A stretch of 64,000 nucleotides of DNA. Origin: Exiguobacterium acetylicum. Its GTDB lineage: Bacteria; Bacillota; Bacilli; Exiguobacteriales; Exiguobacteriaceae. The notes under the pieces were generated by a model. The model saw only the letters and a program-made list of their open reading frames with translations. It searched no databases and was not told the DNA's origin. A program made the translations under genes and the position numbers. Location: positions 212,001 to 276,000 of the forward strand of contig NZ_CP081878.1 in assembly GCF_022170825.1 (NCBI RefSeq). Reading direction: 5' to 3'. Below are positions 27,296-38,904 of this stretch, piece after piece; the stretch's first letter is position 1, and each line of letters starts with the position of its first letter.

Positions 27296-27323
27296 TTTAC
27301 TTTTTCTCTAAACCCCGTACAAT
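27296..27323 (+). promoter_or_regulatory. Probable promoter of xpt-pbuX
   Basis: TTTACT (27296-27301) and TACAAT (27318-27323), 16-base spacer, about 40 bases before the purine riboswitch. Confidence 0.55.
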
Positions 27324-27365
27324 GGTACACATCACGAAAATCACGAAACGTAAACGTATAGCAAC

Positions 27366-29406
<2,041 letters not shown>

Positions 29407-29422
29407 CAATTGTAACTTTCCG

Positions 29423-29470
29423 AAAGGAGCCGTCCTGTATACTACTTAGTAGCAGGAGGTTCCTTTTTTT
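29423..29470 (+). terminator. Intrinsic terminator after pbuX
   Basis: AAAGGAGCCGTCCTG / CAGGAGGTTCCTTT hairpin followed by a T run. Confidence 0.75.
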
Positions 29471-29526
29471 ATACTGCTAACGTAATCAGAATATTCCGAG
29501 TATGTGTATTAGGCGATAAATATTAT

Positions 29527-29565
29527 ATGAAAACGTTTACAAATTCGACACATCTTATTTATACT
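29527..29565 (+). promoter_or_regulatory. Promoter overlapped by a CcpA cre site
   Basis: ATGAAAACGTTTACA (29527-29541) is a full cre match and covers the -35 box TTTACA (29536-29541). The -10 box is TATACT (29560-29565), 18-base spacer. Catabolite repression of the permease downstream is expected. Confidence 0.75.
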
Positions 29566-29627
29566 GACAACGTAGCGGTACGGGGAACTGCTAAGAAACA
29601 AACAGAGACGGGAAGGACGTCGTAAAA

Positions 29628-31004
29628 ATGAAACAACAGACAGAGTTGAATCGGGGACTGGAAGAACGTCATATTACATTGATGTCACTGGGGGCGGCAA
29701 TCGGTGTTGGACTCTTCCTCGGATCGGCAAAAGCGATCCAACTGGCAGGTCCAGGGATCTTACTTGGTTATCTGATCGGTGGTATCATCATCTTCATCAT
29801 CATGCGAGCACTTGGGGAGCTTGCGGTGCGAGAACCGGTGGCCGGTAGTTTTGCGGAGTATGCCCGGAAGTATGTCAGTCCATTAGCTGGCTTTTTAACA
29901 GGTTGGAATTATTGGTTACTCTGGATTTTTACGTGTATGGCGGAAATCACAGCAGTCGGTATTTACATGAAAGTATGGTTCCCGGATTCCCAGGGGTGGG
30001 TATGGGCGCTAGCGGCACTTGTATTGATGACGAGCATCAACTTCATTGCTGTTAAATTTTATGGTGAATTCGAATTTTGGTTTGCGTTGATTAAAATCGT
30101 CGCGATCGTCGCCATGATCATCTTAGGGACCTTGACGATCGTCATTGGTCTTGGAAACGGTGGCACACCGGTTGGGATTTCGAACCTGTGGTCACATGGT
30201 GGATTCTTGCCGAACGGATTCGGTGGAGTACTCCTTGCCATGCAGATGGTCATGTTTGCCTTCTTAGGAATTGAAGTGATTGGGGTCACAGCAGGGGAAG
30301 CGAAGAACCCGAAGAAAACGATTCGAAAGGCCGTTAACAACGTCTTCCTTCGGATTTTAGTATTCTACATCGGAGCACTCTTCGTCATTTTATCGATTTA
30401 TCCGTGGGATCAAGTCGGTGCGAACAACAGTAGTCCGTTCGTATTACTATTTCAATCGCTCGGTATTCCGGCAGCAGCCGGTATCATCAACTTTGTTGTC
30501 TTAACGGCAGCACTCTCGTCATGCAACTCGGGTATCTTTTCGACAGCCCGGATGATGATGAACTTATCAGAGAACAGTGAAGCACCTCGTCGTTTCTCGA
30601 AAATCTCGAAAAACGGTGTTCCAGCACTTGCGACTATCTTGTCAGGCATCGCATTGCTCGTCGGTGTTGCCTTGAACTACTTCTTACCGGAAGATGTCTT
30701 TGCAATCGTGACGAGTATCGCAACGTTCGGTGCTGTCTGGACGTGGGCAATGATTTTAATCGCACAAATGCGGGCGCGGAAAGTACATGGTTCAGCAGAA
30801 TTCGCTGTCCCATTCTTCCCAGTTGCGAATTATATCGCACTCGCAGCACTTGCTGGTGTTATCGTCTTGATGGCATTCGATGCAAGTACACGGATCGCTC
30901 TGGTCGTTGGACCACTTTGGTACGCGATTCTGATTGCTGTCTATTATGCACGGGGAATGCATAAGGAGACACGTCAATCAACGCGTCAAGCATCTGGAGA
31001 ATAA
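29628..31004 (+). CDS. APC-family amino acid permease (AapA/ProY-like)
   Basis: 458 residues, 12 helices, AAT subfamily. Blocks: LNRGLEERHITLMSLGAAIG, GVGLFLGSAKAIQLAGPG, ELAVREPVAGSFAEYARKYV and EVIGVTAGEAKNPKKTI. Relatives transport proline, alanine, glycine or D-serine; the specific substrate cannot be told. The cre-controlled promoter suggests use as a carbon/nitrogen source when glucose is absent. Spaced GGGAAGG precedes the ATG. Monocistronic. Confidence 0.85.
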   Translation: MKQQTELNRGLEERHITLMSLGAAIGVGLFLGSAKAIQLAGPGILLGYLIGGIIIFIIMRALGELAVREPVAGSFAEYARKYVSPLAGFLTGWNYWLLWIFTCMAEITAVGIYMKVWFPDSQGWVWALAALVLMTSINFIAVKFYGEFEFWFALIKIVAIVAMIILGTLTIVIGLGNGGTPVGISNLWSHGGFLPNGFGGVLLAMQMVMFAFLGIEVIGVTAGEAKNPKKTIRKAVNNVFLRILVFYIGALFVILSIYPWDQVGANNSSPFVLLFQSLGIPAAAGIINFVVLTAALSSCNSGIFSTARMMMNLSENSEAPRRFSKISKNGVPALATILSGIALLVGVALNYFLPEDVFAIVTSIATFGAVWTWAMILIAQMRARKVHGSAEFAVPFFPVANYIALAALAGVIVLMAFDASTRIALVVGPLWYAILIAVYYARGMHKETRQSTRQASGE

Positions 31005-31011
31005 TGAAACG

Positions 31012-31041
31012 GGCGGATCTGCATGCGGATCCGTCTTTTTT
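31012..31041 (+). terminator. Intrinsic terminator
   Basis: GGCGGATC / GATCCGTC hairpin followed by six T, after the permease gene. Confidence 0.8.
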
Positions 31042-31124
31042 CGTCGCCTTGTATCGAACGGTTTCGTTTTGTTTTAACGACAGATTTGCTACACTTACGA
31101 CAGCAACATACAGGAGGTCACGAG

Positions 31125-31424
31125 ATGAAAACCATTCATGTAGATGAGTTACAAGAACGATTAGAGGCAGGCGAGGCGTTGCATGTCGTCGATGTACGCG
31201 AGCAGGATGAATACGATGCAGGACATATTCCGAACGTCCGCTTCCTTCCGATGTCTGAGATCGGTGAACGCTATACAGAACTTCAAGAAGGCGAAACGTA
31301 TTACTTGATCTGTAAAGCAGGAGCACGTAGCGAAAACGTTGGTCGTTTTCTCGAGCAGTATGGATATGATATCGTCAACGTTGAAGGCGGTATGATGAAC
31401 TGGAAGGGCGATCAAGAGGCCTAA
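31125..31424 (+). CDS. Rhodanese-like sulfurtransferase (single domain)
   Basis: 99 residues, one rhodanese domain. VVDVREQDEYDAGHIPN is the N-terminal signature, and the active-site loop is CKAGARS with the catalytic cysteine. It moves sulfane sulfur to a thiol or protein acceptor in the cytosol. Start set by AGGAGG seven bases before the ATG at 31125. Single gene between terminators. Confidence 0.9.
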   Translation: MKTIHVDELQERLEAGEALHVVDVREQDEYDAGHIPNVRFLPMSEIGERYTELQEGETYYLICKAGARSENVGRFLEQYGYDIVNVEGGMMNWKGDQEA

Positions 31425-31442
31425 GCGTAAGCGTTACCAAGT

Positions 31443-31471
31443 AAGACGACTCCAAGCGAGTCGTCTTTTTT
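31443..31471 (+). terminator. Intrinsic terminator
   Basis: AAGACGACTC / GAGTCGTCTT hairpin plus T run after the rhodanese gene. Confidence 0.85.
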
Positions 31472-31504
31472 ATGTGAACCAATGAACGAATATCATTTTT
31501 TCTA

Positions 31505-31532
31505 TGAATATTTTTCGTTATTCTTCCGATAA
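31505..31532 (+). promoter_or_regulatory. Candidate sigma-D-type motility promoter
   Basis: TGAA (31505-31508), 16 bases, then TCCGATAA (31525-31532), close to the sigma-D consensus TAAA-N14-16-GCCGATAT. It sits 45 bases upstream of a chemoreceptor gene, a normal sigma-D target. Partial match only. Confidence 0.4.
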
Positions 31533-31577
31533 AGAAGGTAGAATAGCGAGTCCTTGCACTCGAGAATGGAGTGACAC

Positions 31578-33557
31578 ATGGAACAAAAGATTAAACGAAC
31601 GATGAGTATCAAACAAAAATTAATCCTGACATCAATTTTGCTGTTAGTAATTCCAGCGCTCGTCATCGGATTCGTCGCCTACAATCAGGCGAAACAAACG
31701 ATGACGGAACAAATCCTGCAATCGGCACACGGTGGCGTCGATCGGATGAACGACGAGATTCAGAACATTATTGATCCGATGCGACGCGATGTCGCCTTTT
31801 TTGCGGACCGAATTGACGGTACGCTTTATCAACAAGGGAAACCGAATGCTGCGTTAAAGGAAAAAATGACGGAATACCTCGATATGCATCCGCAAGCTGC
31901 GAATATCTACTTCGCGACGACAGAAGGGGATATGAATATTTTCCCGGAACAAGTCATGCCAGATAATTATGATCCGCGCGAGCGCTCGTGGTATCAATCG
32001 GCAGAAGCGGCTGGTGGGAAGGTTGTCATCACTGATCCGTATGTCGATGCTGCCTCGAACAAGATGATGGTCACGCTCTCGCAAACGACGGGTAACGGAA
32101 AAGGCGTCGTTGCGATTGATGTCGATGTCGACCGCATCGCAGAAATCGCGAAAAAGATTAAAATTGGCAAAGAGGGTTATGTGACGATTCTCGATTCGAA
32201 TAAAAAGTTCGTTACGCACCCGACGTTAAAACCAGGTGAAAAGGCAACGGGGAACTGGGTAGCACCACTCTATGCTGACCCAGCTGGACAATTTTCGTAC
32301 GAATTCGAAAATGAAGGTAAGCAGATGGACTTCATGACGAATGACCTGACGAAGTGGAAAGTGGCGGGAACGCTGTACGATCATGAAATTACGGATGCGA
32401 CGTCGAGCATTCTTTGGACGACGCTTGCTGTCATTGGCGGAATGTTACTCATTGCAGCGGTCTTCATCTTCTTCATTCTTCGCTCGATCCTTCGCCCGCT
32501 CGGTCATTTGACGCGTGGCGCAGAACGGATTCAGTCTGGGGATTTAACGGAACCCGTCATCGTGGAATCAAACGATGAAGTGGGGCAAGTGGCGCAAAGC
32601 TTTAATGTCATGGTCGACTCACTCCGCTCAATCATCATCAATCTCGATCAGTCGATCACACAAGTGGCCGGCTCGTCGCAGGAATTGATGGCGAACTCTG
32701 CCCAAACGACATCCGCTTCTGAGCAGATTGCGGGATCGATTCAACAGGTCGCAGCAGGGGCAGATCAATCGAAACGTCAACTCGATGCGAACGCCGTCTC
32801 ACTCCAATCGATTACAGCCGGCATCATGCGAATCGCTGAGAGTTCAACGGATGTCTCAGAATTGTCACGTTCAACGGCAACAGAAGCTGAAAACGGAACG
32901 GTCGCTGTACTGCAGAACGTTGAGCAGATGAAAGAAATCGATGCTTCGGTTCAGAACTTCGGCGGTGTCATTAGTTCACTCGCCCATCGTTCGAATGAAA
33001 TCGGAAAAATCGTCGATGTCATTAACGGTATCGCTGAGCAAACCAACTTGTTAGCACTGAACGCGGCGATCGAAGCGGCACGCGCAGGCGAAAATGGAAA
33101 AGGATTTGCTGTCGTCGCGAGTGAAGTGCGTAAATTAGCAGAGCAATCACAGGATTCAACGAAACAGATTGCGCAATTGATTCAAAACATTAAACAGGAG
33201 ACGGATCAGTCGGTCACAATGATGAAGGAAGTCTCAGGACAGACGAAAGCCGGTTTGTCGACGACAGAAGCATCAGCAGAGCGTTTCCAGAAGATTCTCG
33301 AACGAACGCAGGAAATGACGCCACGGATCGAAGACGTGACGGCGACTGTCGAAGAAATCGCAGCAAACGTCCAAGAAGTATCTGCGTCGGCGACGGAAAT
33401 TGCACATATCGCGCAAGAGAATTCGTCCGCGTCGAAACAAGTCGCAGCGACGACGGAAGAACAGTTGAGTGCGATGGAAGAGATTTCGCAATCAGCAAAA
33501 GCATTATCCGATATGGCAGAGGAATTACAGGTACTCGTTGCCCGTTTCCGTGTTTAA
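31578..33557 (+). CDS. Methyl-accepting chemotaxis protein
   Basis: 659 residues. An N-terminal membrane helix (about 12-32), a large extracellular dCache/PAS-like sensor (about 35-275, with RERSWYQSA and [15 protein letters not shown]), a second helix (about 280-302), then HAMP (about 303-357) and a cytosolic signalling hairpin with [20 protein letters not shown] and VRKLAEQS. It senses an external ligand and signals through CheA/CheW. The YVDA..MMVTLS pattern recalls amino-acid-binding dCache receptors, but the ligand is not proven. Confidence 0.93.
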   Translation: MEQKIKRTMSIKQKLILTSILLLVIPALVIGFVAYNQAKQTMTEQILQSAHGGVDRMNDEIQNIIDPMRRDVAFFADRIDGTLYQQGKPNAALKEKMTEYLDMHPQAANIYFATTEGDMNIFPEQVMPDNYDPRERSWYQSAEAAGGKVVITDPYVDAASNKMMVTLSQTTGNGKGVVAIDVDVDRIAEIAKKIKIGKEGYVTILDSNKKFVTHPTLKPGEKATGNWVAPLYADPAGQFSYEFENEGKQMDFMTNDLTKWKVAGTLYDHEITDATSSILWTTLAVIGGMLLIAAVFIFFILRSILRPLGHLTRGAERIQSGDLTEPVIVESNDEVGQVAQSFNVMVDSLRSIIINLDQSITQVAGSSQELMANSAQTTSASEQIAGSIQQVAAGADQSKRQLDANAVSLQSITAGIMRIAESSTDVSELSRSTATEAENGTVAVLQNVEQMKEIDASVQNFGGVISSLAHRSNEIGKIVDVINGIAEQTNLLALNAAIEAARAGENGKGFAVVASEVRKLAEQSQDSTKQIAQLIQNIKQETDQSVTMMKEVSGQTKAGLSTTEASAERFQKILERTQEMTPRIEDVTATVEEIAANVQEVSASATEIAHIAQENSSASKQVAATTEEQLSAMEEISQSAKALSDMAEELQVLVARFRV

Positions 33558-33574
33558 ACAATCGATTACTCAGA

Positions 33575-33604
33575 GCAAGGAAGCCTGTCTTCCTTGCTTT
33601 TTTT
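33575..33604 (+). terminator. Intrinsic terminator
   Basis: GCAAGGAA / TTCCTTGC hairpin followed by a seven-T run, after the chemoreceptor gene. Confidence 0.85.
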
Positions 33605-33724
33605 GTCTGTCACCATTCTGTGACGAATTGAACAAACAACTTGAAATCCCTGTGAATCCGGGCTTGAGACGGCACTAAAACGGGAATTTAATAAGTATCT
33701 AACACTTCGAAGGAGGTGGGGACG

Positions 33725-34912
33725 GTGAAGCAGTTACGCAAGTTGAGCGAGTGGAGCGAAGCAGGTCTTTTAGATGAAGCGACTGTCGAACGAATCGTTG
33801 ATTATGAGAACCATCGTAAGGAAAAGCAACGTCTACCGCTCTTGTTAATCGTAGGAGGGACATTCGTCGCATTGGCTGTGTTCAGCTTTTTAGCCGCCAA
33901 TTGGCAAGCGATGCCGATTGGCTGGAAAATCGGACTTGTCGTAGCACTCATGTGGGGCTGTTACGTCATGGGAGATCTCTCAGAACGTCGTCGTATTCTT
34001 CATCCGGTTGTCTTTCGAGTCGGCGGAATCCTAGCATTTGGCGCATCGATTCTCGTCGTGGTTCAAAGTTTTCACTTGCCGATGGAAGGATCGTTACTCG
34101 GATGGTGTGTGTTTGTCGCTGCGTTAGCACATTATGTGCTTTGGCGCCATGAAGCATACGGTGTCGTCGCTTTCCTTTCCGGATGGACGATCTTCACGAG
34201 TCTTGGTGGTTTTGGTCAGGAGCAGGCGAGTTATCTCGACTGGACATCATTCGGTCTGATGGTCGTGTTGTCGTTCAGTTGGTTTTACTTCAGTCAACGT
34301 CTGCCGTCACTTCTGTTTAGCTGGTTGTTCCTTTTCTTTAGTGGTCTATCCTTATTTCTCCTTATGTCGTATGACGGATTTCTGTGGCCGGTCTGGACGC
34401 TATTTTTGCTCGTTCCAGTGCTCTGGCTTGTTCGTGAGGAGTCCAACCGACGAATCGTCGAGATGATCTACCTGGTCGTCGCTGGCATCAGTTCGATTAT
34501 CTATCTGTCCGTTCGTGCGGAATCGAATGCTGTATTGCCATCCGTGACAGAGGCGATTCTACTAGCAATCGTATCTCTCGGGTTAGGAATCTTCCTCTAT
34601 CAAAAACGTCGTTCCTTATTGTTCATCGTACCGCTTGGTTTCGTCGGCGTTCTTTGGCTTGATGAACAGGCCATTCTACTCGCTATCCTCTTTGAATTAT
34701 CCGCGCTACTTTATCTGTTATATCAAGAACGCCGTCATGCAGTCGTCTGGCCAGCCTTTATCTATTTTATTCTCGTTCAAATCGCGATATACGTCATCTA
34801 TGCGTGGGATCGGTTGAATATGTCCTTATTTTTCCTCATCGGTGCGTTACTCATCTTCCTATTGTCTGGTGTCTTATGGTGGATACGCCGTAGAGGAGGT
34901 GTGGCATCATGA
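33725..34912 (+). CDS. DUF2157 multi-spanning membrane protein
   Basis: 395 residues. A short cytosolic N-terminal helix region (KLSEWSEAGLLDEATVERIVDYE) is typical of DUF2157 and is followed by about ten to twelve membrane helices. The GTG at 33725 is eight bases after AGGAGG; an earlier in-frame GTG (33716) overlaps the ribosome binding site. It overlaps the GDYXXLXY gene by four bases. The pair is widespread but uncharacterised; an envelope role is likely. Confidence 0.82.
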   Translation: MKQLRKLSEWSEAGLLDEATVERIVDYENHRKEKQRLPLLLIVGGTFVALAVFSFLAANWQAMPIGWKIGLVVALMWGCYVMGDLSERRRILHPVVFRVGGILAFGASILVVVQSFHLPMEGSLLGWCVFVAALAHYVLWRHEAYGVVAFLSGWTIFTSLGGFGQEQASYLDWTSFGLMVVLSFSWFYFSQRLPSLLFSWLFLFFSGLSLFLLMSYDGFLWPVWTLFLLVPVLWLVREESNRRIVEMIYLVVAGISSIIYLSVRAESNAVLPSVTEAILLAIVSLGLGIFLYQKRRSLLFIVPLGFVGVLWLDEQAILLAILFELSALLYLLYQERRHAVVWPAFIYFILVQIAIYVIYAWDRLNMSLFFLIGALLIFLLSGVLWWIRRRGGVAS

Positions 34913-35352
34913 AACGTTATCTCATGCCTATACTTCAGACATGTGTCGTTAGTCTGTTGATCATCAGTTTTTTTGCGACCTCCTGGTTCGGCACATCGTA
35001 TCGCTTTCGGGCAGAGCCGTTTGATCCATTTGATCCCGTTTACGGTGAGTACGTGATGCTTCAATATCCAGATTTAAAACCAGATGCAACAGTTCAAAAC
35101 GGTCGTGTCTACGTCAGCTTCAAGACAGATGCTTCCGGTTATGCTCAAATCGATCGAATTTCGAATGAGCGATTCTTTGGAAGTGTCGCCGGCGATTATT
35201 ACGATCAATACGTGTCGATTCCACAGTTGACGCAGTATTATGTCGAACAGGGAAGCGGAAAACAATATGAAAAAGCAAAAGCACTCGAAGTCCGAGCAGA
35301 TGTGTCGCCATGGGGAACGATTCGGACGACGGATTTAAAAATTTCTGAGTAA
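34909..35352 (+). CDS. GDYXXLXY-domain protein
   Basis: 147 residues. One N-terminal membrane anchor (about 10-28) is followed by an extracytoplasmic domain with YGEYVMLQYPD, the variant of the GDYxxLxY signature, and RFFGSVAGDYYDQYVSI. It always accompanies DUF2157-type proteins, as here (ATGA overlap). No enzymatic residues obvious. Probably a partner subunit at the cell surface. Confidence 0.8.
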   Translation: MKRYLMPILQTCVVSLLIISFFATSWFGTSYRFRAEPFDPFDPVYGEYVMLQYPDLKPDATVQNGRVYVSFKTDASGYAQIDRISNERFFGSVAGDYYDQYVSIPQLTQYYVEQGSGKQYEKAKALEVRADVSPWGTIRTTDLKISE

Positions 35353-35420
35353 AAAACCTTGCGTCAGGAATGAAACGGATGTACGATTAATTTAAATTTT
35401 CAGACAACTGAATCTGCATG

Positions 35421-35691
35421 CGTAGACGGGAAGAGTAAAGTGATCAGAAATCGATAGAGAGTCTCTGTTGCTGGAAATGAGACGATTTCGTCATTTGAAG
35501 ATGGTCTCGGAGCAGTCGGAAGAACGTGAACCGTGTTCATTAGTAGAACCGACCGGTAGGAAGGATACCGTTAGCATTCCATGGAGTCTCGTACTCCTAG
35601 AGGTGGCTGAACGTGAGTTGGGCCATGAACGAAGGTGGTACCACGTGATCAGACATCACGTCCTGAGAGATAAGGGCGTGGTGTCTTTTTT
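35421..35691 (+). ncRNA. T-box riboswitch, specifier AUG (methionine)
   Basis: T-box parts in order: GACGGGAAGAGTA at the stem I base; AAATCG (pairing with CGATTT); AGAGAG and GCTGGAAA of the upper stem I; GAAG-ATG-GTCTCGGAGC, which aligns with the specifier region of glyQS-type leaders with ATG (35511-35513) as codon; the T-box GAAGGTGGTACCACG (35631-35645); and the terminator AGACATCACG...CGTGGTGTCT plus T run (35651-35691). TGGT at the bulge implies discriminator A, as in tRNA-Met. Uncharged tRNA-Met should turn on the operon downstream. Confidence 0.88.
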
Positions 35692-35724
35692 GTGGAGACG
35701 TTCCCGCAGGAGGAGGATGACGAG

Positions 35725-36582
35725 ATGGCAGAAGCATTAGTATTGCAATCAGACTTTGGTGTGAGTGACGGGGCAGTCAGTGCGATGTATGGGGTTGCCC
35801 ATAGCATCAATCCGGAGATTCGGATTTTTGATTTGACGCACGATATTCCGCCGTTTCACATTTGGGAAGCGTCCTATCGGTTACTACAGACGGTACCGTA
35901 CTGGACAGAGCAAACGGTGTTTGTTTCTGTCGTTGATCCAGGTGTCGGATCGAGTCGAAAAAGTGTCGTCGCGCGGACGCATGCGAATCAATACATCATC
36001 ACACCGGATAACGGAACGTTGACGCATCTTTGGCAAGCCGGATACATTGCTGAAGTGAGGCAACTCGATGATCGACGGCATCGCTTACCGCGAATGGGGG
36101 AATCGTATACGTTTCACGGAAGAGATATCTTTGCTTTCACGGGTGCTCGGTTATCGAGTCATGTCATCACATTCGAGGAGGTAGGACCCGTTTTACCTGA
36201 TTCGGGCATCGTCTTGCTCGACCGGACACTTGCCTCGTCGTCGGACACCGGTGTTACCGGTATCGTCGAGATTCTCGATGTTCGCTTCGGAAATGTCTGG
36301 ACGAATATTCCGGTCGCTCTCGTCCGTCAGGCGGGTCTCGACATCGGTAGCCACGTCAAGGTAATGATTTCGTACCGGGAACGGATCGTCTACGAACAAA
36401 CACTACTCTTTGGTCACTCGTTCGCCGATGTTCCAGTTGGTTCAGGAGTCGTCTACATCAACTCGCTGGATCAGATTGCTCTTGCCTTGAATCAAGGTTC
36501 GTTTGCGCATGCATTTGAGGTTGGAATCGGAAATGATTGGAGTGTTAACGTACAACAAATCAAAGGAGGAGATCGAACATGA
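35725..36582 (+). CDS. SAM hydroxide adenosyltransferase (DUF62 / SAM hydrolase)
   Basis: 285 residues of the fluorinase/chlorinase/DUF62 superfamily. Members of the DUF62 branch split S-adenosylmethionine with water into adenosine and methionine. Seen: [51 protein letters not shown] and [23 protein letters not shown] lies eight bases before the ATG at 35725. It is the first gene after the Met T-box and overlaps the ECF S gene by four bases. Releasing methionine from SAM under methionine starvation fits this control. Confidence 0.9.
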   Translation: MAEALVLQSDFGVSDGAVSAMYGVAHSINPEIRIFDLTHDIPPFHIWEASYRLLQTVPYWTEQTVFVSVVDPGVGSSRKSVVARTHANQYIITPDNGTLTHLWQAGYIAEVRQLDDRRHRLPRMGESYTFHGRDIFAFTGARLSSHVITFEEVGPVLPDSGIVLLDRTLASSSDTGVTGIVEILDVRFGNVWTNIPVALVRQAGLDIGSHVKVMISYRERIVYEQTLLFGHSFADVPVGSGVVYINSLDQIALALNQGSFAHAFEVGIGNDWSVNVQQIKGGDRT

Positions 36583-37130
36583 AAGGATTTACGACAAAAC
36601 AGATCGTCGCAACCGGGATCGGAGCAGCTGTATTCATCATTTTAAGTCGATTCGCTGCGATTCCGACGGGCGTACCGAACACGTCAATCGAGACAGCCTA
36701 TGCCTTTCTCGCATTCATGGCAGTTTTGTTCGGACCAGTCACAGCTGGTTTGATTGGTTTAATCGGTCATGGATTAAAAGATGCGATTTTATATGGTTCC
36801 CCGTGGTGGAGTTGGGTCATCGTATCCGGGTTCGTCGGTTTTGGCATCGGACTCATCGCTAACCGGATTCGTTTAGAAGAAGGTGGATTGACGACACGTA
36901 AAATCGTCTTATTCAATGCCACACAAGCCATCGTTCAAGCGATCGGATGGATCATCCTTGCACCGGTACTCGATATCTTGATTTATGCAGAGCCAGCGAA
37001 TAAAGTCTTCGTCCAAGGTGCTGTTGCCGCGACATCAAATATCTTGACGGTCGGCGTCATCGGCACGTTATTGCTCGTCACATATGCCAAAACAAGAAGT
37101 AAAGCAGGCAGCTTAAAACGCGAAGCTTGA
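36579..37130 (+). CDS. ECF transporter S component (UPF0397 family)
   Basis: 183 residues with five to six hydrophobic segments: the substrate-binding membrane subunit of an ECF importer. The [20 protein letters not shown] block and [18 protein letters not shown] match UPF0397 proteins. Coupled to the SAM hydrolase gene (ATGA overlap), with AAAGGAGGAG in that gene's 3' end. Under a Met T-box, its substrate is probably methionine, SAM or another methionine source; this is inference. Confidence 0.85.
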   Translation: MKGFTTKQIVATGIGAAVFIILSRFAAIPTGVPNTSIETAYAFLAFMAVLFGPVTAGLIGLIGHGLKDAILYGSPWWSWVIVSGFVGFGIGLIANRIRLEEGGLTTRKIVLFNATQAIVQAIGWIILAPVLDILIYAEPANKVFVQGAVAATSNILTVGVIGTLLLVTYAKTRSKAGSLKREA

Positions 37131-37133
37131 CCG

Positions 37134-37180
37134 AATGAGCTATGATCCTGTGCGAAGAGACGGCAGGGACATAGCTCATT
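37134..37180 (+). other. Intercistronic hairpin without T run
   Basis: AATGAGCTATG (37134-37144) and CATAGCTCATT (37170-37180) form a perfect 11-base stem with inner CCTG/CAGG. It ends 10 bases before the GGGGGGAG ribosome binding site of the ATPase gene. No T tract, so it is not a terminator; it may be a processing, stability or translation element. Confidence 0.55.
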
Positions 37181-37200
37181 TAGCTTGGGGGGAGAAGAAC

Positions 37201-38904
37201 ATGACAAACGTGATTGAATTTCAGGAATTTTCATTTACATATCGGAGTCAGTCGGAACCGACGCTTCGCCAGATTCAGTTAACGATTCAAGCAGGCGAAC
37301 GGATCTTAATCGTCGGACCGTCGGGTTCAGGGAAAAGTACGCTAGCCCAGTGCATCAATGGGTTGATTCCGTTCTCGTATCCGGGAACGTGGGAAGGTCA
37401 GGTCCTGATCAAAGGTCAGGACGCGCGGGAGTTATCGTTGTTTGATCGTTCGTTGCATATTGGTACGGTGTTACAAGATCCGGATGCACAATTCGTTGGC
37501 TTATCGGTCGGTGAGGATATTGCCTTTGCGCTCGAAAATAAACAGACAGGGCGCCCGGAAATGCAGGAGATCGTCGAACGCGTCGCACGGATGACAGATG
37601 TTGAGACACTACTGCAATCACGATTGAATGATTTATCAGGAGGACAGCGACAACGGGCTGCATTAGCGGGGGTCCTTGTCGAAGATGCGGATATCTTGTT
37701 ATTTGATGAACCACTCGCGAATCTCGATCCGGTCGCGGGGCAAGAGGCGATGATGTTAATGGATCGTTTGCAGCGTGATACGAATCGCACGTTGATCGTC
37801 GTCGAACACCGGATCGAAGATGTACTCGTCATTCCGTTTGACCGCATCATTGTCATGGTCGATGGGGAAATCATTGCCGACGATCATCCGGATGTTATCT
37901 TAAGCAATGGAGTACTTCAACAAGCGATTTTGCGGGAACCGCTCTATGTCAGTGCCGCGCGCTGGTCTGGTATGACTGTCCAATCTTCAGACCAGCCTAG
38001 CCGCATCGATCCCTTTTTAAAACGGTTCAACCAGACGAATGTGTTAGAGCGTTTAGAGGAAGTACCTCCAAAAGGAGTTGAAACATCTACTCCATTGCTT
38101 GAACTTGAGCAGTTGGCATTTCATTATCGCCAAGAAACGCCAGTGCTCGAGAATGTGACAGCGACTTTTCAAAAGGGAACGCTGACGACAATCGTCGGTC
38201 AGAATGGTGCCGGAAAATCCACGCTTGCGAAAGTGTTGAGTGGTTATCAACGAGCAACGAGTGGCCGAATCTTACTGAACGGAAATGATATCACGACCCA
38301 ATCGATCGGAGAGCGGGCAGGGACGATTGGATTCGTCCTACAAAATCCGAATCATATGATTTCAAAGCACCTCGTGCAGGAAGAGATTCGCTACGGCATG
38401 CAGGCACTCGGATTAAGTGAGACGGAAGAAAACGAGCGTCTCGAGCAGACGTTACGTCGCTGCGGATTATATCCGTTTCGTAATTGGCCGATCCAAGCAC
38501 TGAGTTTTGGTCAGAAGAAACGAGTGACAATCGCTTCGATTCTCGTCCGACGACCAGATATTTTGATTCTCGATGAACCAACAGCCGGTCAAGATTACCG
38601 GCATTACTCAGATATGATGGACTTTTTGGAAGGCTTGAAACAGGACGGGATGACGTTACTCATCATTACACACGACATGCATCTCGTCTTAGAATACAGC
38701 GATCAAGTCTGTCTCGTTCAAGCCGGTCGCATTCGTTACGCTGGAACGTCATTTGGACTGCTCAATCAAGAACAGTTGCTTCATCATGCGCATTTAAAAC
38801 AAACGTCGCTCTTTACGATTGCGAAGCATCTCGAAGTCGATCCGGAACGATTCGTCGAGTCCGTGATTACGACGGAACGAAAGGAGCGAGAACAATGGCT
38901 GTAG
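37201..38904 (+). CDS. ECF transporter ATPase, two fused ABC domains
   Basis: 567 residues, a fusion of two energy-coupling ATPases (A and A'). Domain 1 has GPSGSGKST, LSGGQRQRAALAG and ILLFDEPLANLDP; domain 2 has GQNGAGKST, LSFGQKKRVTIAS and ILILDEPTAGQD. Both look catalytically complete. It energises uptake by the flanking S and T subunits. A GGGGGGAG ribosome binding site precedes the ATG at 37201; the open frame from 37135 covers an intercistronic hairpin. Overlaps the T gene by ten bases. Confidence 0.92.
   Translation: MTNVIEFQEFSFTYRSQSEPTLRQIQLTIQAGERILIVGPSGSGKSTLAQCINGLIPFSYPGTWEGQVLIKGQDARELSLFDRSLHIGTVLQDPDAQFVGLSVGEDIAFALENKQTGRPEMQEIVERVARMTDVETLLQSRLNDLSGGQRQRAALAGVLVEDADILLFDEPLANLDPVAGQEAMMLMDRLQRDTNRTLIVVEHRIEDVLVIPFDRIIVMVDGEIIADDHPDVILSNGVLQQAILREPLYVSAARWSGMTVQSSDQPSRIDPFLKRFNQTNVLERLEEVPPKGVETSTPLLELEQLAFHYRQETPVLENVTATFQKGTLTTIVGQNGAGKSTLAKVLSGYQRATSGRILLNGNDITTQSIGERAGTIGFVLQNPNHMISKHLVQEEIRYGMQALGLSETEENERLEQTLRRCGLYPFRNWPIQALSFGQKKRVTIASILVRRPDILILDEPTAGQDYRHYSDMMDFLEGLKQDGMTLLIITHDMHLVLEYSDQVCLVQAGRIRYAGTSFGLLNQEQLLHHAHLKQTSLFTIAKHLEVDPERFVESVITTERKEREQWL

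Noticed and set aside
35353-35724. Candidate SAM riboswitch before the SAM hydrolase
   Set aside because: The region shows T-box features (AGAGAG, GGTGGTACCACG, specifier alignment), not S-box features.
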